DNA of 64,000 nt from Pseudomonadota bacterium (GCA_021820845.1 JAKADC010000002.1:248001-312000), one strand, 5' to 3'. Shown: positions 1-9,154, counted from the first letter of the stretch. Notes: a model not told the origin generated them from the sequence alone. Made by a program: numbers and translations.

Positions 1-993
1 ACTGCCACGGAATACTCGCCGGTGCGCCACATCGCGCAGGCCTCGACCACCGGCCACGGCACCAACATCATCGCCGGCCTCGGCGTGTCGATGAAGTCCA
101 CCGCGGCGCCGGTGCTGGCCGTGTGCCTCGCGATCTGGGGCGCGTATGCGCTGGCCGGCCTGTATGGCATCGCCATCGCCGCCACCGCCATGCTGTCGAT
201 GACCGGCATCATCGTCGCGCTCGACGCCTACGGCCCGGTTACCGACAACGCCGGCGGCATCGCCGAGATGGCCGAGCTGCCGAGCGCGATCCGCGACATC
301 ACCGACCCGCTCGACGCGGTGGGCAACACGACCAAGGCGGTCACCAAGGGTTACGCCATCGGCTCGGCCGGCCTCGCCGCGCTGGTGCTGTTCGCCGACT
401 ACACCCACGCGCTGCAGGCCAAGACCGGCGGCGTCACCGCCTTTGACCTGTCCGACCACATGGTCATCATCGGCCTCTTCATCGGCGGCATGGTGCCCTA
501 TCTGTTCGGCGCCATGGGCATGGAAGCGGTCGGCCGCGCGGCGGGTTCGGTGGTGGTTGAAGTCCGCCGCCAGTTCAAGGAGATTCCCGGCATCATGGCG
601 GGAACGGCCAAGCCCGATTATTCGCGCGCGGTCGACATGCTGACCAAGGCGGCAATCAAGGAAATGATCATCCCGTCGCTGCTGCCGGTGCTCGTCCCGG
701 TGCTGGTCGGCCTGATCCTCGGCCCCAAGGCGCTCGGCGGCGTGCTGCTCGGCACCATCGTCACCGGCATCTTCGTGGCGATCTCCATGACCACCGGCGG
801 TGGCGCGTGGGACAACGCCAAGAAGTACATCGAGGAAGGCAACCATGGCGGCAAGGGCTCGGAGGCGCACAAGGCCGCCGTCACCGGTGACACCGTGGGC
901 GATCCCTACAAGGACACGGCCGGTCCCGCGGTCAACCCGCTGATCAAGATCATCAACATCGTGGCACTGCTGATCGTGCCGCTGATCGGCTGA
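1..993 (+). CDS. hppA: Membrane-bound proton-pumping pyrophosphatase, C-terminal part (5' end outside window)
   Basis: This is the last 330 residues of a membrane-integral inorganic pyrophosphatase, which couples PPi hydrolysis to H+ export across the inner membrane. The reading frame is open from base 1, so the start lies upstream; family members are about 670-700 residues. Several hydrophobic segments alternate with family motifs, including the acidic [13 protein letters not shown] stretch (codons about 83-95) and GNTTKA (codons 108-113). Lys in GNTTKA, where K+-dependent enzymes have Ala, is the established marker of the K+-insensitive class. The C-terminal segment with [15 protein letters not shown] and [15 protein letters not shown] is typical. 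The next gene starts 114 bp downstream. Confidence 0.96.
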   Translation, partial: TATEYSPVRHIAQASTTGHGTNIIAGLGVSMKSTAAPVLAVCLAIWGAYALAGLYGIAIAATAMLSMTGIIVALDAYGPVTDNAGGIAEMAELPSAIRDITDPLDAVGNTTKAVTKGYAIGSAGLAALVLFADYTHALQAKTGGVTAFDLSDHMVIIGLFIGGMVPYLFGAMGMEAVGRAAGSVVVEVRRQFKEIPGIMAGTAKPDYSRAVDMLTKAAIKEMIIPSLLPVLVPVLVGLILGPKALGGVLLGTIVTGIFVAISMTTGGGAWDNAKKYIEEGNHGGKGSEAHKAAVTGDTVGDPYKDTAGPAVNPLIKIINIVALLIVPLIG

Positions 994-1107
994 CGAGCGG
1001 TCGGTTGATCGGGACGTTTGACGCCGGCGCACGAAGGAAATGCGCTAAGCTCGCTCCGGGGCGAACCCCCGGAACGAAAAACGTCCAAACTGGAGAGGAT
1101 ACGAATA

Positions 1108-1314
1108 ATGGCAAAAAACGTTGGTGGGATTGATCGTGTCATCCGCGCAGTGGTCGGGATCGCCTTGATCGCTTATGCAGTGTCGAATCTGCCAGGGGCT
1201 GAAAACTGGATGGTACCGGCGGGCATCGTCGGTTTCATCCTGCTGCTGACGGCCATCTTCGGCTTCTGCCCGGCGTATCTGCCGTTTGGCATCAAAACCT
1301 GCAAGGTAAAATAA
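1108..1314 (+). CDS. DUF2892 (YgaP-like) small inner-membrane protein
   Basis: This 68-residue protein has two predicted membrane helices (about residues 11-27 and 34-52) and the DUF2892 signature: an N-terminal [14 protein letters not shown] motif and a C-terminal [15 protein letters not shown] motif with two conserved cysteines. The family is common in proteobacteria, sometimes fused to rhodanese domains (YgaP), but its role is not established. The ATG at 1108 is chosen over an upstream in-frame ATG at 1018 because a GGAGAGGA ribosome binding site lies just before it and the protein then has the family length. A strong intrinsic terminator follows at 1341-1370, so it is probably a short independent transcript. 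Confidence 0.88.
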   Translation: MAKNVGGIDRVIRAVVGIALIAYAVSNLPGAENWMVPAGIVGFILLLTAIFGFCPAYLPFGIKTCKVK

Positions 1315-1340
1315 ACTTTCGTTCACCTGCAGGGTCATGC

Positions 1341-1370
1341 AAAGTGCGCCTCTCGGGCGCACTTTTTTTT
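1341..1370 (+). terminator. Rho-independent terminator between DUF2892 gene and lolA
   Basis: A perfect 10-bp stem (AAAGTGCGCC at 1341-1350 with GGCGCACTTT at 1356-1365) encloses a 5-nt loop and runs into eight consecutive T (1363-1370). The hairpin ends immediately before the lolA ribosome binding site, so lolA must be transcribed by read-through or from a promoter within or near the terminator. Confidence 0.9.
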
Positions 1371-1379
1371 GGAGCCTTC

Positions 1380-1985
1380 ATGCGTTTATTGTTTCTGTTG
1401 TTCGCGCTGGTTGCCAGCGCAGCCCACGCCGGCGGCGTCGACCGCCTGAAGGCCTTTATCGCCGGCGCCAGAACCGCCGAAGCCGACTTCACCCAGACCG
1501 TGGCCGACAAGAGCGGCCGCGTCACGCAGCAGGCCAGCGGCAAAATGGCATTCGCGCGCCCCGGAAAATTCCGCTGGGATTACAGCAAGCCGTATGAACA
1601 GGTGATCGTCGGCGACGGCAGCAAGCTGTGGCTGTTCGACGCCGACCTCGATCAGGTCACCGTCAAACCGCTCGGTGACGTCATCGCCGGCACCCCCGCC
1701 GCGCTGCTCGCCGGCGATAATGCCATCGAGAAATACTTCAGCCTGAAAGACGCCGGCGAACGCGACGGCCTGGAATGGCTCGACGCCACGCCCAGGAACC
1801 GCGACACCACGTTCGAGCGCATTCGCATGGGGTTCAAGGGCGATATGCTGGTGCAGATGGAACTGCTCGACACCTTCGGCCAGCGAACCACGCTCAGGCT
1901 GACGCACCTCGTGCGCAACCCGTCGATCGCGCCGTCGCGTTTCCGGTTCAGCCCGCCGAAAGGGGCGGACATCATCGGCGAGTGA
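1380..1985 (+). CDS. lolA: Outer-membrane lipoprotein carrier protein LolA
   Basis: This is a periplasmic chaperone of 201 residues that receives lipoproteins from the LolCDE complex and hands them to LolB at the outer membrane. The ATG at 1380 is preferred: it follows GGAG and yields a clean signal peptide of about 17 residues ending SAAHA. The longer frame from a GTG at 1344 would begin inside the terminator hairpin. Family motifs visible are [13 protein letters not shown], the [16 protein letters not shown] block that forms the hydrophobic cavity wall, and [18 protein letters not shown]. It is followed after 106 bp by rarA, the order also seen in many gammaproteobacteria (lolA-rarA). Confidence 0.95.
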   Translation: MRLLFLLFALVASAAHAGGVDRLKAFIAGARTAEADFTQTVADKSGRVTQQASGKMAFARPGKFRWDYSKPYEQVIVGDGSKLWLFDADLDQVTVKPLGDVIAGTPAALLAGDNAIEKYFSLKDAGERDGLEWLDATPRNRDTTFERIRMGFKGDMLVQMELLDTFGQRTTLRLTHLVRNPSIAPSRFRFSPPKGADIIGE

Positions 1986-2091
1986 TCGGAAGCGGCGGTT
2001 TCGGGTAGAACCGTCGAACGATCGCGGCGCGCGGGGCATCGACAGGCGCGGCCGGAACGGTGGTAAGTTTGGGTTTCAGCCGGACCAGACC

Positions 2092-3429
2092 ATGTGCCCT
2101 CAAGACCTTTTCCAAACCGAATCCGGCGCCGGCGAGCCCGCGCGCGATGACCCCAACGCACCCTTGGCCGAGCGCCTGCGTCCGCGCACGCTGGCCGATG
2201 TCGTCGGCCAGGCCCACCTGCTCGGCCCGGGCAAACCACTGCGGCTCGCCTTCGACTCCGGCAAGCTGCATTCGATGATCCTGTGGGGGCCGCCCGGCGT
2301 CGGCAAGACCACGCTGGCGCGGCTCACCGCGCAGGCTTTCGGCGCCGACTTCATCGCCATTTCGGCCGTGCTGTCGGGCGTCAAGGACATCCGCGAAGCG
2401 GTCGAGCGCGCGCGCATGAACCAGACCCTCGGCCGCGCGACCATCCTGTTCGTCGACGAAGTCCATCGCTTCAACAAGGCGCAGCAGGACGCCTTCCTGC
2501 CGCACGTCGAATCCGGGCTTTTCACCTTCATCGGCGCGACCACCGAGAATCCCTCGTTCGAGGTCGTCGGTGCACTGCTGTCGCGCGCCCAGGTCTATGT
2601 GCTGAAATCGCTCACGCCCGAGGAACTGGGCCAGTTGATGCAGCGCGCCGTCAAGGAACTGCCCGATCTCAAGCTGGGTGACGGCGTCGACAAGCTGCTG
2701 GCCGCCTACGCCGACGGCGACGCCCGCAAGCTCCTCAACCTGCTGGAGCAGCTCGACACCGCGGCGCGCAGCGCGCAGGTGAAGGAAGTCGACGCGGCCT
2801 TCGTCGAAAACGCGCTCGCGCAGTCGCTGCGCCGCTTCGACAAGGGCGGCGAGAATTTCTACGACCAGATTTCCGCGCTGCACAAGAGCGTGCGCGGGAG
2901 CGATCCCGACGCCTCGCTCTACTGGCTCGTGCGCATGCTCGACGGCGGCACCGACCCGCGCTACCTCGGCCGCCGGCTCATCCGCATGGCGAGCGAGGAC
3001 ATCGGCCTGGCCGATCCGCGCGCGCTGCGCCTGGCCCTCGACGCCGTCGAAACCTACGAAAGGCTGGGCTCGCCCGAAGGCGAGCTTGCGCTTGCCGAAG
3101 CCTGCATCTACATGGCCTGCGCGCCCAAGAGCAACGCCGTCTATGTCGCCTACAACGCCGCGCGAGCCTTCGTGCAGTCCAACCCCTCCAACGACGTGCC
3201 CATCCATCTGCGCAACGCGCCGACCCGGCTGATGAAGGAACTCGGCTACGGCCGTGCCTACCGCTACGCGCACGACGAGCCCGAGGCCTACGCCGCCGGC
3301 GAGCGCTACTTCCCCGATGACGTCGAGGAACAGCACTGGTACCAGCCGACCCCGCGCGGCCTCGAAGGCAAGATCGCGGAGAAGCTGGCGCATTTGAGGG
3401 AACTGGATGAGAAGGCGGGGAAGGGGTAG
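2092..3429 (+). CDS. rarA: Replication-associated recombination protein A (MgsA/RarA AAA+ ATPase)
   Basis: This AAA+ ATPase of 445 residues acts at stalled replication forks and is related to clamp-loader and RuvB ATPases. [16 protein letters not shown] precedes the Walker A motif GPPGVGKTT (66-74); the Walker B/DExH-type motif is FVDEVHRF (about 120-127) and sensor 1 is [11 protein letters not shown]. The C-terminal half carries the tetramerisation domain with [18 protein letters not shown] and AEACIYMA, as in E. coli MgsA. Length matches the family. No clear Shine-Dalgarno precedes the ATG, but the preceding 106 bp hold no other plausible start. In many bacteria serS follows; here a defence island follows instead. 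Confidence 0.95.
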   Translation: MCPQDLFQTESGAGEPARDDPNAPLAERLRPRTLADVVGQAHLLGPGKPLRLAFDSGKLHSMILWGPPGVGKTTLARLTAQAFGADFIAISAVLSGVKDIREAVERARMNQTLGRATILFVDEVHRFNKAQQDAFLPHVESGLFTFIGATTENPSFEVVGALLSRAQVYVLKSLTPEELGQLMQRAVKELPDLKLGDGVDKLLAAYADGDARKLLNLLEQLDTAARSAQVKEVDAAFVENALAQSLRRFDKGGENFYDQISALHKSVRGSDPDASLYWLVRMLDGGTDPRYLGRRLIRMASEDIGLADPRALRLALDAVETYERLGSPEGELALAEACIYMACAPKSNAVYVAYNAARAFVQSNPSNDVPIHLRNAPTRLMKELGYGRAYRYAHDEPEAYAAGERYFPDDVEEQHWYQPTPRGLEGKIAEKLAHLRELDEKAGKG

Positions 3430-3480
3430 CACCGTCGCTTGCGGCACGCTGTTCAGCCGCTACCGCCCGGGATTGTAAAA

Positions 3481-3496
3481 AGTCCACAATTGGACT
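3481..3496. promoter_or_regulatory. Inverted repeat, possible operator of the RES/Xre toxin-antitoxin operon
   Basis: AGTCCA (3481-3486) and TGGACT (3491-3496) form a perfect inverted repeat with a 4-bp CAAT spacer, 42 bp before the antitoxin start. Further GACT/GGACT half-sites follow near 3514 and 3521-3525, inside the AT-richer pocket 3478-3520. Antitoxins of type II modules commonly bind such repeats to autoregulate; the assignment to this antitoxin is inference from position only. Confidence 0.4.
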
Positions 3497-3537
3497 AAAT
3501 TGAGACTGGGTACGTTATTCGGACTGGATGAACCAGG

Positions 3538-3954
3538 ATGCAACACGCCGCGCAAGCCGTCAGGCCCCAGGCCAAACCGAGCGGTCGCGAGATTTCCGCG
3601 GCCGGCCTGCGCGCGTTCTTCAACATCGCGCGCGACTGGGGGCTGAACACCGACGAGCAGATGATCCTGCTGGGCGCCCCTGGCCGCTCGACCTTTTTCA
3701 AGTGGAAATCCGCCCCCGAGTCCGCCGACCTCAAGCGCGACACGCTGGAACGTCTCTCGTATGTGCTCGGCATCTACAAGGCACTGCAAATCCTGCTGCC
3801 CGCGGCGGACGCGGCGGACGCCTGGGTGAAGAAGCCCAACAGCGCGCCGCTTTTCGGGGGCAAGAGCGCGCTTGACCGCATGCTTGGCGGCAACGTCGCC
3901 GACCTGGTCGCAGTGCGCCAGTATCTGGACGCCCGGCGCGGCGGCTGGGCTTGA
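3538..3954 (+). CDS. Xre/MbcA/ParS-type antitoxin (DUF2384), partner of RES toxin
   Basis: This antitoxin of 138 residues belongs to the Xre-MbcA-ParS family that neutralises RES-domain toxins. The N-terminal half is helical with a helix-turn-helix-like segment (LNTDEQMILLGAPGRSTFFKWK, described in pieces: WGLNTDEQ then GRSTFFKWK). The C-terminal half carries the toxin-binding DUF2384 region: LERLSYVLGIYKALQ, then NSAPLFGGKSALDRMLGG, close to the family pattern in which a W/NxxPLFGGxxPL segment plugs the toxin. The stop codon overlaps the toxin's TTG start by four bases (TTGA), a hallmark of translational coupling. The Shine-Dalgarno is weak. An inverted repeat 42 bp upstream may be its operator. 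Confidence 0.85.
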   Translation: MQHAAQAVRPQAKPSGREISAAGLRAFFNIARDWGLNTDEQMILLGAPGRSTFFKWKSAPESADLKRDTLERLSYVLGIYKALQILLPAADAADAWVKKPNSAPLFGGKSALDRMLGGNVADLVAVRQYLDARRGGWA

Positions 3955-4631
3955 ACTTTCCGACCACGCGGCTGAACTGGCGCCCGGCCTACCGCGTCAT
4001 TCCCAGCCGCTTTCCCGCCATCGGCCTGTTCGAGCGCGTCGCCAGTCCCGAAGACTTCGACGCCCTCTATGCACTGGAGGCCATGACCAACGATCGCCTG
4101 CGCGACGAAGTCGGCGACATCAGCCTGGTCCCCGCCGACGAACGCCTGTTCGGTCCCGGCAGCACCTGCATCATGGCGGCCTTCACCCACCCCAATCCGC
4201 AAGGGAGTCGCTTCAGCGACGGCCGCTACGGCGTGTTTTACTGCGCCCGCAAACGCGACACCGCCATCGCCGAGACGCGTCATCACGCGGCGCGCTTCAT
4301 GGAGGCCACCCGCGAGCCGCCGATGCGGCTGCAGATGCGCCTTTACGCCGTGCAGGCGCGCGGCGAAGCGGTGGACCTGCGCGAAGCCGCCCGCAGCGAC
4401 CCCCGCATCGTCGACCCCGACGGCTACGGCCACACCCAGGCCATCGGCCGCAGCCTGCGCGCCGCCGGCGCACACGGCATCGTCTACCCGTCGGTGCGCC
4501 ACCCCGGAGGCGAATGCCTGGCCGCGCTGCGCACCGGCATCGTGAAAAACTGCCTGCACGCCGCCTATCTGGAATACCAGTGGAACGGGGAGCGCATCGA
4601 GGCGGTGTTCGAGGTGAATCAGGTGCAGTGA
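3951..4631 (+). CDS. RES-domain toxin (NAD+-consuming), TA partner of the upstream antitoxin
   Basis: This 226-residue protein has the RES fold, a family whose characterised members degrade NAD+ (phosphorolysis or hydrolysis) and arrest growth. The characteristic elements are an Arg in YRVIPSRF near the N-terminus, GRYGVFYCARKRDTAIAET in the centre (Tyr plus Glu of the active site), and the late GIVYPSVRHPGGECLA block. The start is a TTG at 3951 overlapping the antitoxin stop, so synthesis is coupled and probably kept low. It forms the first pair of a small defence-type island between rarA and lexA. No sign of inactivation is seen. Confidence 0.88.
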   Translation: MNFPTTRLNWRPAYRVIPSRFPAIGLFERVASPEDFDALYALEAMTNDRLRDEVGDISLVPADERLFGPGSTCIMAAFTHPNPQGSRFSDGRYGVFYCARKRDTAIAETRHHAARFMEATREPPMRLQMRLYAVQARGEAVDLREAARSDPRIVDPDGYGHTQAIGRSLRAAGAHGIVYPSVRHPGGECLAALRTGIVKNCLHAAYLEYQWNGERIEAVFEVNQVQ

Positions 4632-4819
4632 GGCCCGCGCCTTTGGGAGAGATGGTTTTCCGGGGGGACGTGAACCGCCGGGCAACAAGTCCCGCTGGTG
4701 GGGCAGGCGGGGATCGACCCGAAGCTCTGCGCGCGTGTTGCGGTCGATAGGCGCGCCGGATATGCGAAGATTCGGCTGACAAGAAACAACCGAAAACGGG
4801 AATTCCCTGGGGAGGGGCG

Positions 4820-7800
4820 TTGAGCCAGCTATTGATCAACAAATATCTCGGCGAGCTTGCGACGCTCAAGCGAGTATCGGGCACGCATCGCGAATCCGTG
4901 GTGCGCGAGGCGTTCAAGGATTTGCTCAAGGCCTGGGGGCGCTCGCTCGATCTCACCTTCATCCCCGAGTACGAGCTCGAAACCAAAACGAAGGAACGCC
5001 GCTATGTGGACGGGGCGCTGCTCCACACCCTGCGCGTGCCGTTCGGCTACTGGGAGGCCAAGGACGAGAAGGATGACCTCGATGCCGAGATCGCCCACAA
5101 GTTCAGGCGCGGCTATCCCAAGACAAACATCCTTTTCGAGGACTCGACCCAGGTCGTTCTGATCCAGCACGGCGAAGAGGTCATGCGCTGCGCCGTCGAC
5201 GATGTGGTGCAGCTTGAAAAGCTGCTCAGGCTCTTCTTCGGCTACGAGCGGCCGGAGATCGAAGCCTTCCGCAAGGCTGTCGAGCAGTTCAAGCTGGACC
5301 TGCCGGCCGTGCTGGAGTCGCTGCGATCGATGATCGAGCGATCGCTGAAGACGCAGGCGGCCTTCCGCACGGCATCGGAAGATTTCCTGAAACACGCCCA
5401 GGAGGCGATCAACCCCAGCCTCACCGAAGCCGACGTGCGCGAAATGCTGATCCAGCACATCCTCACCGGCGAGGTGTTCCAGGCGGTGTTTCCCGGCACG
5501 AACTACCACGAAGACAACAACATCGCCTGCGCGCTGCACAAGCTCGAGGCCACCTTCTTCACCGGCAACACCAAGCATCAGACACTCAAGGGGTTGGCTG
5601 CCTACTACAGCGCCATCCGCAAAGCCGCGGCCGAGATCGACACGCACCATGAGAAGCAGGCCTTCCTCAAGGCCATCTACGAGAACTTCTACAAGGTCTA
5701 CAACCCCAAGGCCGCCGATCGCCTGGGTGTCGTGTACACGCCCAACGAAATCGTGCGCTTCATGATCGAGAGCGCCGACTGGCTGTGCGAGCACCATTTC
5801 AAGCGCACTCTCGTCGACAAGGACGTCCACATCCTCGACCCGGCCACCGGCACCGGCACCTTCGTCTGCGAGTTGATCGAGCATTTCCGCGGCCAGCCCG
5901 CCAAGCTCAGGCACAAATACCAGCAAGAGCTGCACGCCAACGAAGTCGCGATCCTGCCGTACTACGTCGCCAACCTGAACATCGAGGCGACCTACGCGCA
6001 GGTCATGGGCGAATACGAGGAATTCCCCGGCCTGTGCTTCGTCGACACGCTCGACAACACCTACGCGCTGCGCAAGCACGCCGGCCACATGGACGACCTG
6101 TTCGGCTCGGTGTCGGACGACAACGTCAGGCGCATCCGCGTGCAGAACAGCCGCCGCATCAGCGTCATCATCGGCAACCCGCCCTACAACGCCAACCAGC
6201 TCAACGAGAACGAGAACAACAAGAACCGCGAATACCCCGAGATCGACAAGCGCATCAAGGACACCTACATCGCCGCCAGCACCGCGCAGAAGACCAAGGT
6301 CTACGACATGTATTCGCGCTTCTTCCGCTGGGCGGCCGACCGGCTCGACGAGAACGGCGTGCTCGCCTTCATCACCAACCGCAGCTTCATCGACAGCCGC
6401 ACCTTCGACGGCTTTCGCGCCATTGCCGCGAAGGAGTTCAACGAAATCCGCGTTGTCGACCTCGGCGGCGACGTGCGCGCGAACCCGAAGCTATCCGGCA
6501 CCACCCACAACGTCTTCGGCATCCAGACCGGCGTCGCCATCAGCTTCATGGTCAAGCGCGCGAAGCAGACGGGCTGCCGCATCTTCTACGCGCGGCGGCC
6601 GGAGATGGAGACGGCGGAAGAGAAGCTGACCTTCCTGCACAACGCCCGGATCTGCGACATGGCGTTCGAGGAAGTGGTGCCGGATGCGAAGCACAACTGG
6701 ATCAATCTCACCAACAACGATTTTGAGTCGCTGATTCCGCTGGCGAGCAAAGAAACCAAGGCAGCCAAGACGGCGGCGAAGGAGCGGGCGATCTTCAAGG
6801 CCTTCTCGCTGGGCGTGGTCACCAATCGCGATGAGTGGGTATACGACGAACGGGACCCGCTACTGGCCGCGAAGGTGCGTTTCCTGATACATGAATACAA
6901 CGCCGACATCGATCGACTGGAAAAAGATGCCAGTAGCGCACCTGGCGAGGCAATCAAATGGACACGGGCTGTCAAGGCTGACCTGCAAAAGCGTGTTCGT
7001 TATGAATTCGACGAGACTGCTGTAATCACCGCGTGCTATCGCCCCTATGTGAAGCGCCGCCTGTATTTCCACCCCAAACTGAACGAAATGCAGTATCAGC
7101 TTCCGACCATCTTCGGGCGCGGCCACGACCGAAATCGCTGCATTGTCCTGACAGACGCAACAGCCCAGAAACCATGGATGACATGTGCCGTCGATCAGGT
7201 GCCCGACCTGCATTTCGTGGGAGCTGCGGCTGGAACAGTCTGCCTTCCCATTGAACGTTTGTCGTCTGAAGGCGGCTTACTCGACAACATCACCGACTGG
7301 GCGCTGAAGAAATTCACCGACCACTACAAACCCGAAACCGGTACCGGCAAAACCGCCCGCAAGATCACCAAGGAAGCCATCTTCCATTACTGTTACGCCG
7401 TGCTGCACGACCCCGTCTACCGCGAGAAATACGCCCAGAACCTGAAGCGCGAATTCCCCCGCATCCCGTTCTACGCCAACTTCTGGCAGTGGGCCGACTG
7501 GGGCCGGGCGCTGATGGACTGGCACATCGGCTACGAGTCGGTCGAACCCTGCGCGCTCACGCGCACCGACATTCCCGACGAGAAGGCCCGCGCCGCCGGC
7601 CAGTCGCCCAAGGCGATGCTGAAGGCCGACAGGGACGCCGGCCGCATCCAGCTCGACAGCGAGACCATGCTCTCCGGCATTCCGCCCGAGGCCTGGGACT
7701 ACAAGCTCGGCAACCGCTCGGCGCTGGAATGGATCCTCGACCAGTACAAGGAAAAGAAGCCCAAGGACCCGACCATCCGCGAGAAATTCGACACCTACCG

Positions 7801-7906
7801 CTTCGCCGATTACAAGGACAAGGCGATCGACCTGCTGATGCGGGTGGCGACGGTGAGCGTGCGCACGGTCGAGGTCACGCGGCAGATGCGGGCGGCATCG
7901 CGATAA
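4820..7906 (+). CDS. Type ISP-like single-chain restriction-modification enzyme lacking the helicase domain
   Basis: This 1028-residue protein combines nuclease, N6-adenine methyltransferase and target-recognition parts. Near the N-terminus D64 and the EAK triad at 79-81 (in GYWEAKD) form a PD-(D/E)XK-type site. The methyltransferase has motif I DPATGTGTF near residues 339-347 and motif IV NPPY near 453. Towards the C-terminus YRPYVKRRLYFHPKLNE and YQLPTIFG match the type ISP (LlaBIII-like) specificity domain. The large DEAD-type helicase between nuclease and methylase in classical type ISP enzymes (about 1500-1600 residues) is absent. The TTG start is supported by GGAGGGG directly upstream. 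The Mrr-like gene follows closely. DNA cleavage ability is inferred from motifs only. Confidence 0.85.
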   Translation: MSQLLINKYLGELATLKRVSGTHRESVVREAFKDLLKAWGRSLDLTFIPEYELETKTKERRYVDGALLHTLRVPFGYWEAKDEKDDLDAEIAHKFRRGYPKTNILFEDSTQVVLIQHGEEVMRCAVDDVVQLEKLLRLFFGYERPEIEAFRKAVEQFKLDLPAVLESLRSMIERSLKTQAAFRTASEDFLKHAQEAINPSLTEADVREMLIQHILTGEVFQAVFPGTNYHEDNNIACALHKLEATFFTGNTKHQTLKGLAAYYSAIRKAAAEIDTHHEKQAFLKAIYENFYKVYNPKAADRLGVVYTPNEIVRFMIESADWLCEHHFKRTLVDKDVHILDPATGTGTFVCELIEHFRGQPAKLRHKYQQELHANEVAILPYYVANLNIEATYAQVMGEYEEFPGLCFVDTLDNTYALRKHAGHMDDLFGSVSDDNVRRIRVQNSRRISVIIGNPPYNANQLNENENNKNREYPEIDKRIKDTYIAASTAQKTKVYDMYSRFFRWAADRLDENGVLAFITNRSFIDSRTFDGFRAIAAKEFNEIRVVDLGGDVRANPKLSGTTHNVFGIQTGVAISFMVKRAKQTGCRIFYARRPEMETAEEKLTFLHNARICDMAFEEVVPDAKHNWINLTNNDFESLIPLASKETKAAKTAAKERAIFKAFSLGVVTNRDEWVYDERDPLLAAKVRFLIHEYNADIDRLEKDASSAPGEAIKWTRAVKADLQKRVRYEFDETAVITACYRPYVKRRLYFHPKLNEMQYQLPTIFGRGHDRNRCIVLTDATAQKPWMTCAVDQVPDLHFVGAAAGTVCLPIERLSSEGGLLDNITDWALKKFTDHYKPETGTGKTARKITKEAIFHYCYAVLHDPVYREKYAQNLKREFPRIPFYANFWQWADWGRALMDWHIGYESVEPCALTRTDIPDEKARAAGQSPKAMLKADRDAGRIQLDSETMLSGIPPEAWDYKLGNRSALEWILDQYKEKKPKDPTIREKFDTYRFADYKDKAIDLLMRVATVSVRTVEVTRQMRAASR

Positions 7907-7934
7907 CCATTTTCGGCTCTTGAAAGGAAAACAC

Positions 7935-8771
7935 TTGGCACGCCGCAGACAAAACATTGTGGAAATCTTGGTCGAGGTCACCAGCAAATTTCCCTGGTGG
8001 GTCGGCGTGGCGCTCGCGATCGCCGCGTATGCCTGGCTACACAGCGTGGCCGGTACGGAGATCACGGTCGTTGCCCGGCCGGGGCAGATGGGGCAGTCGG
8101 CCATTCTTGCTGCCTTGAAGTCGCTTGCCGCGTTTGGCCAATACGTGTTGCCGTTCGCTTGCCTGGTTGGCGCGGGCTTGTCCGCCTATGGCCGTTACAA
8201 GCGTCGTGCCTTGCATGAACAGGTGGCGGCAAGCCCTGAACGTGGCGTGCTCGATGGCATGACCTGGCAGCAGTTCGAGGCGCTGGTGGGCGAAGCTTTC
8301 CGGCGCAAGGGTTACGCAGTGACGGAGACGGGGGGCGGGGGCGCCGACGGCGGCATCGATCTGATCCTGAAAAGGGACAGCGAGACATTTCTCGTGCAGT
8401 GCAAGCAATGGAAGGCTTACAAGGTGGGCGTGAACATCGTCCGGGAGCTGTACGGGGTGATGGCAGCCAAGGGCGCGGCAGGCGGCTTTGTGGTGACGTC
8501 AGGTGTGTTCACGGAAGAGGCGCGCGCGTTTGCCGTGGGACGCAACATCCATCTGATGGACGGCCGGGCGCTGCATGCGCTGATTCGCGGGGTGAGCGCG
8601 CCTGGCAAGGCTGCTGCGGTTGCCCCGGTTGGCGGGACCGCAAGCGCGCCGGCATGCCCGGTTTGCCAAAGCGCCATGGTGAAGCGCACGGCGAAGCGCG
8701 GCACGAATTCGGGCAATGCGTTCTGGGGATGTTCCCAATATCCTGCCTGCAAGGGCACACGGCCCGCCTGA
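7935..8771 (+). CDS. Membrane-anchored Mrr-type restriction endonuclease with C4 zinc finger
   Basis: This 278-residue protein starts at a TTG at 7935, preferred over the TTG at 7920 because AAAGGA sits at the right distance. Two hydrophobic segments (WWVGVALAIAAYAWLH and the LAAFGQYVLPFACLVGAGL region) anchor it in the membrane. A Mrr_cat domain follows: MTWQQFEALVGEAFRRKGY, GGGGADGGIDLILK and FLVQCKQWK give the D...QxK catalytic core. The C-terminus has a topoisomerase-type C4 zinc finger (CPVC ... GCSQYPAC). Mrr-family enzymes cleave modified or foreign DNA. It lies 28 bp after the type ISP enzyme and probably shares its transcript. Confidence 0.87.
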   Translation: MARRRQNIVEILVEVTSKFPWWVGVALAIAAYAWLHSVAGTEITVVARPGQMGQSAILAALKSLAAFGQYVLPFACLVGAGLSAYGRYKRRALHEQVAASPERGVLDGMTWQQFEALVGEAFRRKGYAVTETGGGGADGGIDLILKRDSETFLVQCKQWKAYKVGVNIVRELYGVMAAKGAAGGFVVTSGVFTEEARAFAVGRNIHLMDGRALHALIRGVSAPGKAAAVAPVGGTASAPACPVCQSAMVKRTAKRGTNSGNAFWGCSQYPACKGTRPA

Positions 8772-8798
8772 ATGCTGCAATAGGCCGACGAACGTCGC

Positions 8799-9050
8799 TC
8801 AGCCTCGTAGCCGCACCCGCTTCTCCACCGTCAGCACGTCGCCCGCCGCATCCAGCACCGCGTAAAGCCGCGGCGTCGGCCGGCCGTCCCGCTCGGGACC
8901 GGGCAGGGGTGCGTCGAGGTACACCACTCTTGCGCCGTCGAACTGGTTCTCGACCTCGCCGAGGGCGAGCAGATCGTTCAGCGCATCGATGGAAATCCCG
9001 CGCCGTTTCATGTGGCTGAAGGCGAGGGGGCTGATCTTTCCGAGTTTCAT
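8799..9050 (-). CDS. Small DUF4258-like protein, divergent from lexA
   Basis: This 83-residue soluble protein has FSHMKRRGISIDALNDLLALGEV near the N-terminus, resembling the H..R..eRgI pattern of DUF4258, followed by beta-strand-like segments (RVVYLDAP, PRLYAVLDAAGDVLTVEKRV). The ATG at 9050 follows AGGAG. DUF4258 proteins are small alpha/beta proteins related to RelE-like toxins in some cases, but function is not established here. The gene diverges from lexA and shares the 123-bp intergenic region containing two SOS boxes, so it may be LexA-regulated. The family match is by eye and moderate. Confidence 0.65.
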   Translation of the reverse strand: MKLGKISPLAFSHMKRRGISIDALNDLLALGEVENQFDGARVVYLDAPLPGPERDGRPTPRLYAVLDAAGDVLTVEKRVRLRG

Positions 9051-9122
9051 GCGAGGTTCTCCTGTGTGCGCCGGACGGGAAGCGGTTTTGCGCGGTAGCG
9101 CTTTCCGCATCCGATGTTTATA

Positions 9123-9138
9123 CTGTATGCACATACAA
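9123..9138 (+). promoter_or_regulatory. LexA-binding site (SOS box 1, imperfect)
   Basis: CTGT (9123-9126), eight bases, then ACAA (9135-9138): one mismatch from the CTGT-N8-ACAG consensus. It overlaps a TATACT sequence (9119-9124) that could be the -10 element of lexA, so LexA binding would block RNA polymerase. Confidence 0.7.
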
Positions 9139-9154
9139 CTGTACATGCATACAG
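9139..9154 (+). promoter_or_regulatory. LexA-binding site (SOS box 2, perfect)
   Basis: CTGT (9139-9142), ACATGCAT, ACAG (9151-9154): an exact CTGT-N8-ACAG SOS box, flanked by A/T as in the extended consensus. It directly abuts box 1 with no spacer and lies 19 bp before the lexA start, consistent with autorepression. Confidence 0.92.
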
